Positions 55,981 to 63,435 of a DNA stretch of 64,000 nucleotides are shown here, one piece after another. Every line of letters starts with the position of its first letter. The stretch's first letter is position 1. The notes below the pieces were generated by a model, which was not told the origin of the DNA, ran no database searches, and saw only the letters and a program-made list of their open reading frames with translations. The DNA is from Pseudoxanthomonas sp. SE1 (GTDB lineage: Bacteria > Pseudomonadota > Gammaproteobacteria > Xanthomonadales > Xanthomonadaceae): the NCBI RefSeq assembly GCF_029542205.1, contig NZ_CP113783.1, positions 2,037,001 to 2,101,000 on the forward strand, in the 5' to 3' direction. The position numbers and the translations under genes were made by a program.

Positions 55981-56300
55981 TGGAATCGATTCTGGTCAAG
56001 CTGGCCGGTTTGCTCGTGACCGGCCTGAAGCTTGGGGCAACCAGTCTGGTGGGGCGTGCGATGGCCGGTATCGGCTTGACGTGGGTGAACTTCACCTACG
56101 CGCTGCCGACCGTTAAAAGCTGGGTGTCGGACAAGTTCACCGGCCTGCCGCCGAATGTCACCCAGTTCCTCGCGGCTACCGGCGTGGACATCTTCATGAC
56201 GCTGATTATCAGCGCCATCGTGGCCCGGGTAGGCATGCGCACTATCACAACGTCGTTGACCGCGCTCGAAGGCCTGATCGGTCAGGAGCAGGGCACGTGA
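55980..56300 (+). CDS. Phage minor coat protein, DUF2523-like (gpVI-like)
   Basis: 106 residues with two or three hydrophobic segments (LVKLAGLLVTGLKLGATSLV; VDIFMTLIISAIVARVGMRT), immediately before zot, as in DUF2523/gpVI proteins that cap the virion with gpIII. It shares its stop (TGA) with the GTG start of zot. Confidence 0.78.
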   Translation: MESILVKLAGLLVTGLKLGATSLVGRAMAGIGLTWVNFTYALPTVKSWVSDKFTGLPPNVTQFLAATGVDIFMTLIISAIVARVGMRTITTSLTALEGLIGQEQGT

Positions 56301-57442
56301 TCTATCAATTTACCGGCCAGCCCGGACACGGCAAGACGCTGCACGCGCTGCTGCAGGCGCTGGAGTTCAAGGATCAGGGCAGGGTGGTGTACGCCTGCAA
56401 CGTGCGTGATCTGGACTATGAGCGCTCGGGCTTGCTGCCGATGACGCCGGAACAGTTCCGTGACTGGCCGAACTTCTTGCCCGATGGCGCCGTGGCGCTG
56501 GTGGATGAGTGTTACGAGCACGAAATGCTGCCTAAGCTCGGTCCGGGCGTGAAGGTGCCGCACCATGTCGAGCAGCTGGCCAAGCATCGGCACCGTGGCA
56601 TTGACTTCATCTTCGTGTGTCAGTCGCCATCGAAACAGATGCACACCTTCGTGCATGACCTGATCGAGCAGCACACGCACGTCCGCCGTCGTTTCGGCAT
56701 GAATTTCGTGCACCTGCGGATCTTCGACCGGTATGAGCCGCGCCCCGAGAAAGCGCATCCGCTGATCCTCAAGCGCACGCGTCTGCCCAAGCGTCCACAG
56801 GGCTTGTACAAATCTACCGAGCTGGACACCACGGAGAAGCGCGTTCCTTGGTACTACTACGCCGCTGGCGTGCTGGTGGTCGCCATTGCGGGTGGTACGG
56901 TATGGACGTTCTGGCGGATGAGCGACCAGTTCGATAGCGATCGCGTCGCGGGAGCATCGGCCGCCGCCGGTAACGGAGCGACAGCGAAGGTGCCGGCGGT
57001 GGGCGGTGCCTCCGGTCCCCGCAAAAGTCTCGGCACGCCCAGCGAGTACGCCAGAACGCACCTACCGCGCTTCCCTGCGATGCCATGGACCGCCGAGGTC
57101 TTCGATGAGCGCGCACCAACGGCTGATCCGCAGTTGTACTGCATGGCGTCCAGCCCCGGTGGCGATGCCCACGGTACGCACCTGGACTACAGCTGCACGT
57201 GTCTGACCGAGCAGGGCACCACCTACGATATTTCGCAGGCCGATTGCCGCACGCTCGCGCGTCGTGGTCCGGTCTATAACCCGTACAAGGAACGCCGAGG
57301 GGAGGGCGGCGCGCAGTCCGATTCAGGACCGTCAATGATGGCGAACGCGCCTGCGCCTGCGCCGGCTGCGTCGGTGATCGATGGCGATATGAAGAAGGTC
57401 GGCTCTATGGGCGAAGCCGGCAACCCGGGCACCGCGCCATGA
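56297..57442 (+). CDS. zot: Zot/gpI-type phage assembly ATPase
   Basis: 381 residues. The Walker A is TGQPGHGKTLHALL at the N-terminus and the Walker B-like region is GAVALVDECYEHEML. A single membrane segment (WYYYAAGVLVVAIAGGTVWT) divides the cytoplasmic ATPase from a periplasmic Cys-containing part. It drives virion extrusion. GTG start with AGGAG upstream. The toxin name comes from Vibrio and does not imply toxicity here. Confidence 0.92.
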   Translation: MIYQFTGQPGHGKTLHALLQALEFKDQGRVVYACNVRDLDYERSGLLPMTPEQFRDWPNFLPDGAVALVDECYEHEMLPKLGPGVKVPHHVEQLAKHRHRGIDFIFVCQSPSKQMHTFVHDLIEQHTHVRRRFGMNFVHLRIFDRYEPRPEKAHPLILKRTRLPKRPQGLYKSTELDTTEKRVPWYYYAAGVLVVAIAGGTVWTFWRMSDQFDSDRVAGASAAAGNGATAKVPAVGGASGPRKSLGTPSEYARTHLPRFPAMPWTAEVFDERAPTADPQLYCMASSPGGDAHGTHLDYSCTCLTEQGTTYDISQADCRTLARRGPVYNPYKERRGEGGAQSDSGPSMMANAPAPAPAASVIDGDMKKVGSMGEAGNPGTAP

Positions 57443-58077
57443 CCCTGCGCCTGTCGACCGGAACCATTGAGTTCTTGAAGTGGCTCGCGCTGCCGCTCAT
57501 GTTCGGCGACCACATCAACCTTGCCTTGTTCGACCGCCAGCTGCCGGCGTTGAGCGAGATGGCGCGGATCGTCTTCCCGATCTATGCCTTTCTGCTGGCC
57601 TACAACACCGCGCGCCCCGGTGTGGATCTGCTGCGGGTGGCCACGCGCCTCGGGATCGTCGCCGTGATCGCGCAGCCCTTCCACGTGATCGCGTTTCCTT
57701 ACGGGTTGCTGCCGCTCAACGTGCTGTTTACCTTCGCCGCGGCGGTCCTGGTCATGTGGTTGATCCTGCAACGCAGCCTTGTCGGCGTGCTGCTCGTCTG
57801 GGCGGTGGCTGGCGTCTTCGTCGACTACGGGTTCATGGGGGTGGGGCTGGTGCTGGCCTGCTGGTTCTACTTCCGGGAGCCGCGCCCAGGTCGACTGGTG
57901 GCGCCGGCTGCCTTCCTGCTGGCCCTGTACCTCGTCAACGATAACCTGTGGGCGCTGCTGGCCATTCCGGTGATCGCGCTCGCCTCAATCGGCCATTGGC
58001 GGCTACAGCGGCATCCGTGGGCTTTCTATGTCATCTATCCGGCGCACCTAGCTGCCCTTTCCTTGGCGGCCTTTTAA
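57439..58077 (+). CDS. TraX-family membrane acyltransferase-like protein
   Basis: 212 residues, about seven hydrophobic segments. The N-terminus LSTGTIEFLKWLALPLMFGD followed by HINLALFD matches TraX (in F, the acetylase of the pilin N-terminus). IVFPIYAFLLAYN and the final HPWAFYVIYPAHLAALSL also fit. It overlaps zot by ATGA, so it is co-expressed with the assembly genes. In a phage it might modify coat protein or host pilin; both are inference. Confidence 0.8.
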   Translation: MTLRLSTGTIEFLKWLALPLMFGDHINLALFDRQLPALSEMARIVFPIYAFLLAYNTARPGVDLLRVATRLGIVAVIAQPFHVIAFPYGLLPLNVLFTFAAAVLVMWLILQRSLVGVLLVWAVAGVFVDYGFMGVGLVLACWFYFREPRPGRLVAPAAFLLALYLVNDNLWALLAIPVIALASIGHWRLQRHPWAFYVIYPAHLAALSLAAF

Positions 58078-58109
58078 GTAGGTTGTTCGTTAATCCATAG
58101 CGCATCGGG

Positions 58110-58131
58110 CAGGTATACTTATCCATACCTG
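58110..58131 (+). promoter_or_regulatory. Promoter with overlapping operator for the accessory module
   Basis: CAGGTAT (58110-58116), 8 bases, ATACCTG (58125-58131) is a perfect 7-bp inverted repeat. It overlaps a good -10 box TATACT (58114-58119). A weak -35 (TTAATC) lies 18 bases upstream. The layout suggests autoregulation of the two genes that follow. Confidence 0.6.
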
Positions 58132-58151
58132 ACCCCTCGGAAGGAATGATG

Positions 58152-58448
58152 ATGAGTTATGGCACTATTGTTACCTTCGATTTGAAGGGCGCATCCTCAA
58201 AGGACTACGAGACTGCCTACGCTGACTTGCAGGCGTTAGGTTTAAAGAGGGTAGTTGTCGGTGATAACAAGAGTAATGTCGTAATACCGACGACCACGGT
58301 GTTCGGTACTTTCGAAGGATCTAGTGGAGTTGACGTGGCAGCTCGAGTCCGCGCTGCTGTACAGACGCGGTTTAAAGCCAGGTCTTTCGTTTCGGAGATA
58401 TTCGTGTTTTCTGGTAGCAGCTGGGGGTGGTCGTCAGGCGTCACTTGA
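58152..58448 (+). CDS. Small ferredoxin-fold-like protein (Cas2/VapD-like topology), accessory module
   Basis: About 98 residues: MSYGTIVTFDLKG, helix DYETAYADLQALGLK, beta strands to TTTVFGTFEG, helix VAARVRAAVQTRF, and a last strand EIFVFSG. The beta-alpha-beta-beta-alpha-beta order with an Asp at the end of strand 1 recalls Cas2 and VapD RNases, but no close family is recognised. AAGGA suits the ATG at 58152; ATGs at 58146 and 58149 are too close to it. DNA is AT-richer than the phage genes, suggesting later acquisition. Confidence 0.7.
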   Translation: MSYGTIVTFDLKGASSKDYETAYADLQALGLKRVVVGDNKSNVVIPTTTVFGTFEGSSGVDVAARVRAAVQTRFKARSFVSEIFVFSGSSWGWSSGVT

Positions 58449-58510
58449 TCTTGCCTTGCATCTAGCACTACTGATCTGCTTCTGTCGTTGCCCGTCTTAC
58501 AGGAGGCTTT

Positions 58511-59107
58511 ATGCCCACAATTTCATTGACTGATTTTGTAGACGTAGTTGCTAAAGCTGGGCGCCCGAAAGCCACTAAGGTTAGGCACGTTCGCGAACGA
58601 CCAGATTATGAGCCTGCATTCGATTTCTATAAGGCATTTCGCGAGCATGTAATTAACGTTCATCGCAAAGCGCTCGACAGAAAAGCCGTTTCAGACGTAC
58701 TTAAGTCTTTGGTCGATCCCAAGAAGGCAAAGGCGTATCCTTCGATCGTCGATGGCTATAAGAGATGGTGGGGTAGGAAGCAGCCCGTCTGGTTCAATCC
58801 CCCACGTTCTACGTATGCGTCTTCAGGTGTCGAGATCATCATTAATCCCGAGCTAGGATTGAAGCTTGGCGACAAGAAGCTTGTAATTAAGCTCTACTTG
58901 AAGGATGAAAAACTCACTAGCGCCAAGACAGAAGTCATTACTGACCTGATGCATTTCGTATTGTCTGCATCGAGTCCTGATACATGCTTCGCCGTTCTTG
59001 ATGTTCGGAATGCGAAGCTATACGAGTCCGATGGGGTTGCCTCAGGCCTGATTGCGAGTGTCAATGCCGAACTCGCCTATATCAGTAGTATTTGGAATGA
59101 AGCGTAG
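58511..59107 (+). CDS. Hypothetical protein, partner in accessory module
   Basis: 198 residues, strong AGGAGG ribosome-binding site. Blocks that look conserved are PAFDFYKAFREHVINVHRKA, YPSIVDGYKRWWGRKQPVWF and VEIIINPELGLKLGDKKLVI, then KLYLKDEKL. I recall similar hypothetical proteins with a GYxKWWGRK and NPELGL pattern in diverse bacteria, but no assigned function. It lies 62 bases after the Cas2-like gene and has similarly low GC, so the two probably form one unit. Confidence 0.75.
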   Translation: MPTISLTDFVDVVAKAGRPKATKVRHVRERPDYEPAFDFYKAFREHVINVHRKALDRKAVSDVLKSLVDPKKAKAYPSIVDGYKRWWGRKQPVWFNPPRSTYASSGVEIIINPELGLKLGDKKLVIKLYLKDEKLTSAKTEVITDLMHFVLSASSPDTCFAVLDVRNAKLYESDGVASGLIASVNAELAYISSIWNEA

Positions 59108-59132
59108 CGAGTGGGCTTCGGACTCTTCGTCT

Positions 59133-59582
59133 TCAGAGGCAGGGCTCGTTGGGTCTATCTCGCCAGCCATTTGGTAGTCTCTCGTATCTGCGTCCGCGAA
59201 TGCAGCGCTCTCCAATCTTAAGTGGAGCAGGGGCGGCGTATTCCGTATCCGGAGTCATGTAAATCGTTCGAGCGGCGTTCTGAACGTCGCGTTCTGAGTC
59301 CTCTGTTAGCTTGCGAAGTTCGGCATCGAATGCCGCCCTTTCTTTCTCCGTCATCGGTCTACTTAGTTCGGCCATCATCGCGGCGGCGCTGCGTTTAGCG
59401 TTCCATTCGATCAGACCCATTGCGACCAGCACAAAGGCGGCTGTAGCTATAGCCCCTTTGATCCACACGTGTGTCTCGTCGGGGCCTCGTCTGGCCGGTT
59501 GTCCACGATAGCTTCGTGGCCTGAACTCCATATCAGCCAGGTCAGGCGTGCCTAATGTAGGTTCTTCGCGTTTCCGGTCCAT
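59133..59582 (-). CDS. Phage-associated membrane-anchored hypothetical protein
   Basis: 149 residues. An Arg/Pro-rich cytoplasmic N-terminus (MDRKREEPTLGTPDLADM) is followed by one membrane segment (KGAIATAAFVLVAMGLIEW) and a charged helical part (MTEKERAAFDAELRKLTEDS). The start at 59582 has GGGGG upstream; the frame is open to 59603. Convergent with the accessory module. Function unknown. Confidence 0.6.
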   Translation of the reverse strand: MDRKREEPTLGTPDLADMEFRPRSYRGQPARRGPDETHVWIKGAIATAAFVLVAMGLIEWNAKRSAAAMMAELSRPMTEKERAAFDAELRKLTEDSERDVQNAARTIYMTPDTEYAAPAPLKIGERCIRGRRYERLPNGWRDRPNEPCL

Positions 59583-59633
59583 GGTTACCCCCGACCCGAT
59601 CATACCCCGGGTACGAGGGGCAGGGCAGCGTGC

Positions 59634-59822
59634 CTATTCTTGCGGCCCGCCAACCGTCTCGATCAGCTGCACGATCTTGAAAGCCTCCGGGTGTAGCCGG
59701 TCGGCGTAATCGCCTATCTGTGCCATCTTCCGCTGCACGTGTGCTTGGGCGTCCTCCAGCTTGGAGTAGTACTCCTCGATGGTCTCTTCAAAGGCGTTCT
59801 GGCGTGACAGGACGATGTACAT
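59634..59822 (-). CDS. Small hypothetical phage protein, 62 residues
   Basis: MYIVLSRQNAFEETIEEYYS followed by a coiled, charged helix (KLEDAQAHVQRKMAQIGDYA). GAGGA lies 6 bases before the ATG at 59822; the ATG at 59828 abuts that site and is less likely. No domain recognised. Confidence 0.6.
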   Translation of the reverse strand: MYIVLSRQNAFEETIEEYYSKLEDAQAHVQRKMAQIGDYADRLHPEAFKIVQLIETVGGPQE

Positions 59823-59915
59823 GGTCATTCCTCGCTGTTAGTGGGCTATGGCGCGCATCCGGGCGCTTGGTTCCGGATGCTCGCCATGGCGAGCGAATCG
59901 AGGTGAGACGGTGCG

Positions 59916-60021
59916 CTGTCAAACGGTCCAGCCATCGCAAGGGCGACCGCAGGGAGACACCCGTAGTCGTCGGGAATCGTGGTCTAAGGGCTTAAGAGCC
60001 TCGTATCAGCCCGTTTGACAG
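59916..60021. repeat. Long-range inverted repeat in phage intergenic region
   Basis: CTGTCAAACGG (59916-59926) and CCGTTTGACAG (60011-60021) are exact inverted copies about 84 bases apart. The 255-base stretch between 59823 and 60077 has no gene. In an ssDNA phage this could fold as a large stem-loop serving as an origin or packaging signal; this is inference. Confidence 0.5.
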
Positions 60022-60077
60022 GGGAAGCGCCGGCTTACCGGGCAAGGCTTCGAGCGCGCCCCGTAGGGGCACAACAT

Positions 60078-60377
60078 TCAGCCGGCACGGCTGCCCACGT
60101 TCCGGGCGTGCCAGTCGGCCAGGTCAACAATGACCACCTTGACCGGTCCACGCCGAATCGGCTTTTCGGCTTCCCGGCGTGATCTGAGGCCGGCGCGTCG
60201 AAGTTCCATGGAATCCCGCCAGAGAAGCCCGGCGAGCCTGTGCGGCGTCATATGCTGGCCGTCAGGCGACACCAGAGAGGATCCTGAGGCGGTAAAACGC
60301 CACCCGGTCCACTGGCTGGGTACGTCGGTGCGGATCTCCACGATCCGGGGGGCAGTGGTGTTTACGGTGCGCGGCAT
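60078..60377 (-). CDS. DUF3653-family phage protein
   Basis: 99 residues: PSQWTGWRFTASGSSLVSPD, GQHMTPHRLAGLLWRDSMEL and the end VKVVIVDLADWHARNVGSRA. This matches the DUF3653 proteins of Xanthomonas and Xylella inoviruses, thought to be DNA-binding or regulatory. The start at 60377 is preceded by GGGAG. A similar protein is at 61798-62130. A short GCCCC/GGGGC hairpin follows at about 60058-60070. Confidence 0.78.
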   Translation of the reverse strand: MPRTVNTTAPRIVEIRTDVPSQWTGWRFTASGSSLVSPDGQHMTPHRLAGLLWRDSMELRRAGLRSRREAEKPIRRGPVKVVIVDLADWHARNVGSRAG

Positions 60378-60466
60378 GCGGTCAAGCTCCCTGTGATGAG
60401 CTTGGAGCCACGCAGCTTCCATGCCAGCCACCAGCGGAGCAGCTGCCACCACCAGCCCCAATCCGA

Positions 60467-60494
60467 CGTTGACATAATAGGCATTATGCGAAAT
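60467..60494. other. Right attachment site of filamentous prophage (dif half)
   Basis: CGTTGACATAA (slightly altered XerD-side arm), TAGGCA, TTATGCGAAAT (canonical XerC-side arm). Together with 50903-50930 it frames the prophage. The canonical arms of the two sites combine to ATTTGACATAA-TAGGCA-TTATGCGAAAT, closely matching bacterial dif. Confidence 0.88.
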
Positions 60495-60578
60495 AGCCTG
60501 TGGGGCGAGTTGGGCTGGTGGATACGGCTGGTGGGCTGGTTCCTGAAAGGCCCTGCCCGTGCCGATAAGCCTTGGTAA
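60486..60578 (+). pseudogene. Small phage-type ORF interrupted by IS element
   Basis: Starts inside the dif site: MRNSLWGELGWWIRLVGWFL followed by KGPARADKP, then runs into the IS end, where it stops. Removing the IS and one CCTT copy restores the frame: ADKP continues as SKDTLEAFAC and stops just after the DUF3653 start at 61798. So the element cut the last third of a 39-codon gene that was coupled to DUF3653. Function unknown; one hydrophobic segment. Confidence 0.6.
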
Positions 60579-60611
60579 TCCCCCCATTTTTAGCAGTCGC
60601 CAAAAGTGGAG

Positions 60612-61439
60612 CTATGCGGCCATCGCCAGCCTCATGGCTGGTGTGATGCCGCCGAGCGCCATGTTCGGGCGCTCATGGTTGTAAGTCCATAGCCAGCGCG
60701 TGGCCTTGTCCTGCACCTGCTCGATGGTGTCGAACAGGGTACGGGCCAGCCAGGCGTAGCGGACCGTGCGGTTGTAACGTTCAACGTAGGCGTTCTGCTG
60801 TGGCTTGCCCGGCTGGATGTGCTCGATCCGGATGCCGTTGCGTTCCGCCCACGCCAGCAGTGCCCCGCTGATGTATTCAGGTCCGTTATCGCAGCGAATG
60901 ACACGCGGCTTGCCACGCCATTCGATGATCTGTTCCAACGATCGGATCACCCGGGCAGAGGGCAGCGACAAGTCCACCTCGATGGCCAGCCCCTCGCGAT
61001 TGAAGTCGTCCAGGACGTTGAACAACCGGAAGCTGCGGCCATCGGCCAGCTGGTCGTGCATGAAGTCCATCGACCAGATCTGGTTGATCGACTCCGGCAC
61101 GGCCAGCGCCTCGGGCCTCTCGCGCACAAGTCGCTTCCTTGGCTTGATCCGCAGATTCAATTCCAACTCCCGGTAGATGCGGTACACCCGCTTGTGGTTC
61201 CAGCCCAGGCCCTTCACGTTGCGCAGGTACAGGAAGCAAAGACCGAAGCCCCAGTCGCGATACGTCGTCGTCAATCGCACCAGCCAGTCCGCGATCCGGG
61301 CGTTCTCGTCCGAAGCCTTGGCCTGGTACCGGTAGCAGGTCTGACTCACCTCGAATGTCCGGCAGGCGTGCTGGATGTTCGTGCGTCCGCCTTCGACCGT
61401 TGTTCGGGCCATCTCCCGGCGTTGAGATGGCCTCACCAT
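60612..61439 (-). CDS. IS3-family transposase OrfB (catalytic)
   Basis: 275 residues from the ATG at 61439, usually made as an OrfAB fusion by -1 slippage on AAAAAAA. The rve integrase core has the DDE residues in [18 protein letters not shown] (Asp), [18 protein letters not shown] (Asp) and [20 protein letters not shown] (Glu). An HTH_21-type N-terminal part ([31 protein letters not shown]) precedes it. The frame is intact, so the element may be active. Confidence 0.93.
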   Translation of the reverse strand: MVRPSQRREMARTTVEGGRTNIQHACRTFEVSQTCYRYQAKASDENARIADWLVRLTTTYRDWGFGLCFLYLRNVKGLGWNHKRVYRIYRELELNLRIKPRKRLVRERPEALAVPESINQIWSMDFMHDQLADGRSFRLFNVLDDFNREGLAIEVDLSLPSARVIRSLEQIIEWRGKPRVIRCDNGPEYISGALLAWAERNGIRIEHIQPGKPQQNAYVERYNRTVRYAWLARTLFDTIEQVQDKATRWLWTYNHERPNMALGGITPAMRLAMAA

Positions 61440-61699
61440 TTTTTTGACAGCGCCTCCTTCAGCAGGTCGGCGCTGAGCTGGGCGTCGGCGTACATCTTCT
61501 TCAGGCGCCGGTTCTCTTCCTCCAGCTCCTTCATCCGCGCGACCATGGACACCTCCATGCCGCCGAACTTGCTGCGCCACTTGTAGAACGTCGCCGAGCT
61601 GATGCCGTGCTCGCGGCACAGCTCAGGCACGGGCGTACCGCCTTCGGCCTGCTTGAGCACGGCAATGATCTGGCTGTCGGTGAATCGGGACTTCTTCAT
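61433..61699 (-). CDS. IS3-family transposase OrfA (helix-turn-helix)
   Basis: 88 residues. [20 protein letters not shown] and [20 protein letters not shown] form the DNA-binding domain, followed by a leucine-zipper helix ([20 protein letters not shown]). The end (LSKKW) overlaps the A7 slip site that shifts ribosomes into orfB. GGAGG lies just before the ATG at 61699. Confidence 0.93.
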   Translation of the reverse strand: MKKSRFTDSQIIAVLKQAEGGTPVPELCREHGISSATFYKWRSKFGGMEVSMVARMKELEEENRRLKKMYADAQLSADLLKEALSKKW

Positions 61700-61797
61700 G
61701 GAACCTCCTCGGGAAAGCGTACGAGAAAATTCCACTTCTGGTGTCAGCTAATCCGCGGGGGGATTACCCCTTCAAAGGACACTTTGGAGGCATTTGC

Positions 61798-62130
61798 ATG
61801 TTGATGGATCAGCCCCCGTGCTGGCAGGACGGACAGAAGCAAAATCCCTGCGCCTTGGCGCACTACAACCGCGTTGTGCACGGCCACACCGAACTGCGCG
61901 CGGACTGGCTGGGCTGGAAGCAGCGCGGCCGATACCTGGTTGCCCCAGATGGCCAGCGGATCAGCCCGGAACGGATGCGCGGGATCATGTGGCGAATGGA
62001 GGCCGAAGCCCGCCGGGACAATGCCCGGGCTCGGAACGCCAAAGCGAAGGTTTCGCAGGGGTGCGTGAAGGTCGTCGTCGTAGAACTCGCCGACTGGCAG
62101 GCCCGCCACTTCGGCAGCCGCGCGGGATAA
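61798..62130 (+). CDS. DUF3653-family phage protein, second copy (phage relic)
   Basis: 110 residues. ADWLGWKQRGRYLVAPDGQR, ISPERMRGIMWRMEAEARRD and the end VKVVVVELADWQARHFGSRA parallel the protein at 60078-60377. GGAGG lies 8 bases before the ATG at 61798. It lies outside the attachment sites in opposite orientation, so it belongs to another filamentous phage remnant next to dif. The IS inserted just upstream. Confidence 0.78.
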   Translation: MLMDQPPCWQDGQKQNPCALAHYNRVVHGHTELRADWLGWKQRGRYLVAPDGQRISPERMRGIMWRMEAEARRDNARARNAKAKVSQGCVKVVVVELADWQARHFGSRAG

Positions 62131-62158
62131 GAGCCCGCTCCTTCCAGTCGCTTTCACC

Positions 62159-62177
62159 GTAGGGGCGCTGCCCCTAC
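62159..62177 (+). terminator. Hairpin after second DUF3653 gene
   Basis: GTAGGGGC (62159-62166), loop gct, GCCCCTAC (62170-62177), a perfect 8-bp stem 28 bases after the stop, without a T-run. Confidence 0.5.
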
Positions 62178-62207
62178 ACCCCGGCTATCATCTACGCGGG
62201 GGTAACT

Positions 62208-63416
62208 ATGCAACTTCAGCCAGCATGTCCAATCACCTTCAAACAAAAGCCTAGGCGACTAGGTCCATGTCCATGTGGAAGTGGGTTCCGCTATCGAGCC
62301 TGCCACGGCAAGATCTTAGATCAAAATGACTCTGCCTCAGTCGGTGCACATCTGTTCGCAGTAATTCGAGCTCAGGAAGCTGCCGATAGGCGACTGTTTG
62401 GCCGGGGACGAGAAGTTAAGGTGGTGCGCCACAAGGGAAGAAGGCTCCTGCTACTCGGGGGCCAACTCATGGCCGGACCGGACGGGGCAACGTTCACTGA
62501 TTTTCTAACGTTCTTTGTCTGCGACTGGTTTGGTAACGCATGGATCGAACAAGAGACGACAAAGCCGATCCAAGAGCGGCATCCGGTTGCTATGTGGAAA
62601 GCGCACTTGGATCATGCGCGCAAAAACGCGCCAGTGATGCCGGGAGGCGACTATTCGTTTTTTCCGATCTCCGGATTCGCGTCAGCCTTCTTTCGTCTAG
62701 GAAACGACCTTCTTACCATTACGGCGAACGATTCTCTTATCAAATCACCGCAAGAGATCAAGCGAATCAATGACAGACTGCGAACAAAGTCCGGCTTCAT
62801 TTCAGCCAGGCAAGAAATTGCAATGGCGGCGGCTTTTCTGAGAGGTGGGTTCGAGATCGAGTGGGAAGACGAAACAGATGGAAGTTCACAGCACGGCGAA
62901 TTCTTGGCCCACTGGCGGAAAAATCGCACCTTCATCGTCGAATGCCGAATGAAGCAGCCGGACAATCTTGGCCCCGTTCTGCGCAGGTGGAGAACTTTTG
63001 GAACTCTCTTCACATCCGCGCTGGAAAAGCGGCTACGGGTTGGTGGGACACGAGTTGTCTGTATAGACCTCAATCTTGCCCCGGCGGCTAGCCAAGAGGA
63101 ACTTGTACGCCGCCTGCGTGCCGCAACAAAATCTATAGACCATATCTCCCGCCTTCCAGAACACGCTGCCCTCCCCCCGGCGGTGGTGGTCTTCAGCGAT
63201 CTTCCTGACAGACACTCAGGCGAGAGTTTGAAGCATAGCTACAGCGGGGCTGTGCATGTTTTTAAGCACTCGGAATACCCATACATGGGCTCTGGGCGCT
63301 CGATATCATCGGACGAGTCACTAAGCGCTATGCTCGATGGGCTACGTTTACAGGCAACGATTCCGCACAGATTTGCGCTCACAGACGAATCTCACCCGTA
63401 TGAGTTTCTAGACTGA
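62208..63416 (+). CDS. SEC-C motif protein with possible PD-(D/E)XK-like core
   Basis: 402 residues. Near the N-terminus, GPCPCGSGFRYRACHG is a zinc-binding SEC-C motif. In the middle, a helix with Glu (ARQEIAMAAAFLRGGFEIEW), then HGEFLAHW and TFIVECRMKQ resemble a helix plus D/E...ExK nuclease core; this is inference. Codon use and GC are less biased than in the chromosomal genes, pointing to recent acquisition. Located between a phage relic and a truncated gene, where cargo and defence genes collect. No family name can be given. Confidence 0.7.
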   Translation: MQLQPACPITFKQKPRRLGPCPCGSGFRYRACHGKILDQNDSASVGAHLFAVIRAQEAADRRLFGRGREVKVVRHKGRRLLLLGGQLMAGPDGATFTDFLTFFVCDWFGNAWIEQETTKPIQERHPVAMWKAHLDHARKNAPVMPGGDYSFFPISGFASAFFRLGNDLLTITANDSLIKSPQEIKRINDRLRTKSGFISARQEIAMAAAFLRGGFEIEWEDETDGSSQHGEFLAHWRKNRTFIVECRMKQPDNLGPVLRRWRTFGTLFTSALEKRLRVGGTRVVCIDLNLAPAASQEELVRRLRAATKSIDHISRLPEHAALPPAVVVFSDLPDRHSGESLKHSYSGAVHVFKHSEYPYMGSGRSISSDESLSAMLDGLRLQATIPHRFALTDESHPYEFLD

Positions 63417-63435
63417 TATCACCAGCCACTTACTT

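Larger units (their letters stand above)
50914..60477. mobile_element. Filamentous prophage (Inoviridae, Xanthomonas phage-like)
   Basis: About 9.56 kb between two dif-derived attachment sites. Gene order is a leftward repressor, then rightward small membrane proteins, Rep, ssDNA-binding protein, coat proteins, adsorption protein, gpVI-like protein, Zot/gpI and TraX, then an accessory module and a leftward tail with DUF3653. This follows phiLf/Cf/Xf-type inoviruses. No phage integrase is present; integration would use host XerC/XerD. All structural and replication frames appear intact. Confidence 0.92.
60574..61768 (-). mobile_element. IS3-family (IS407-group-like) insertion sequence
   Basis: 1195 bases bounded by identical outer ends GGTAATCCCCCC (60574-60585; inverted at 61757-61768), with imperfect repeat similarity further in (AGTGGA about 35 bases from each end). 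CCTT direct repeats flank it (60570-60573 and 61769-61772); a 4-base duplication is typical of the IS407 group. It encodes OrfA and OrfB with a T7/A7 frameshift site at 61439-61445. Confidence 0.88.

Noticed and set aside
56297..57442. Zot as an enterotoxin
   Set aside because: Walker A motif, membrane span and position between gpVI-like and TraX genes identify the phage assembly ATPase. Toxin activity cannot be inferred.
58152..58448. A CRISPR-Cas locus suggested by the Cas2-like topology
   Set aside because: No repeat-spacer array, Cas1 or effector genes occur anywhere in the window. The similarity is to fold topology only.
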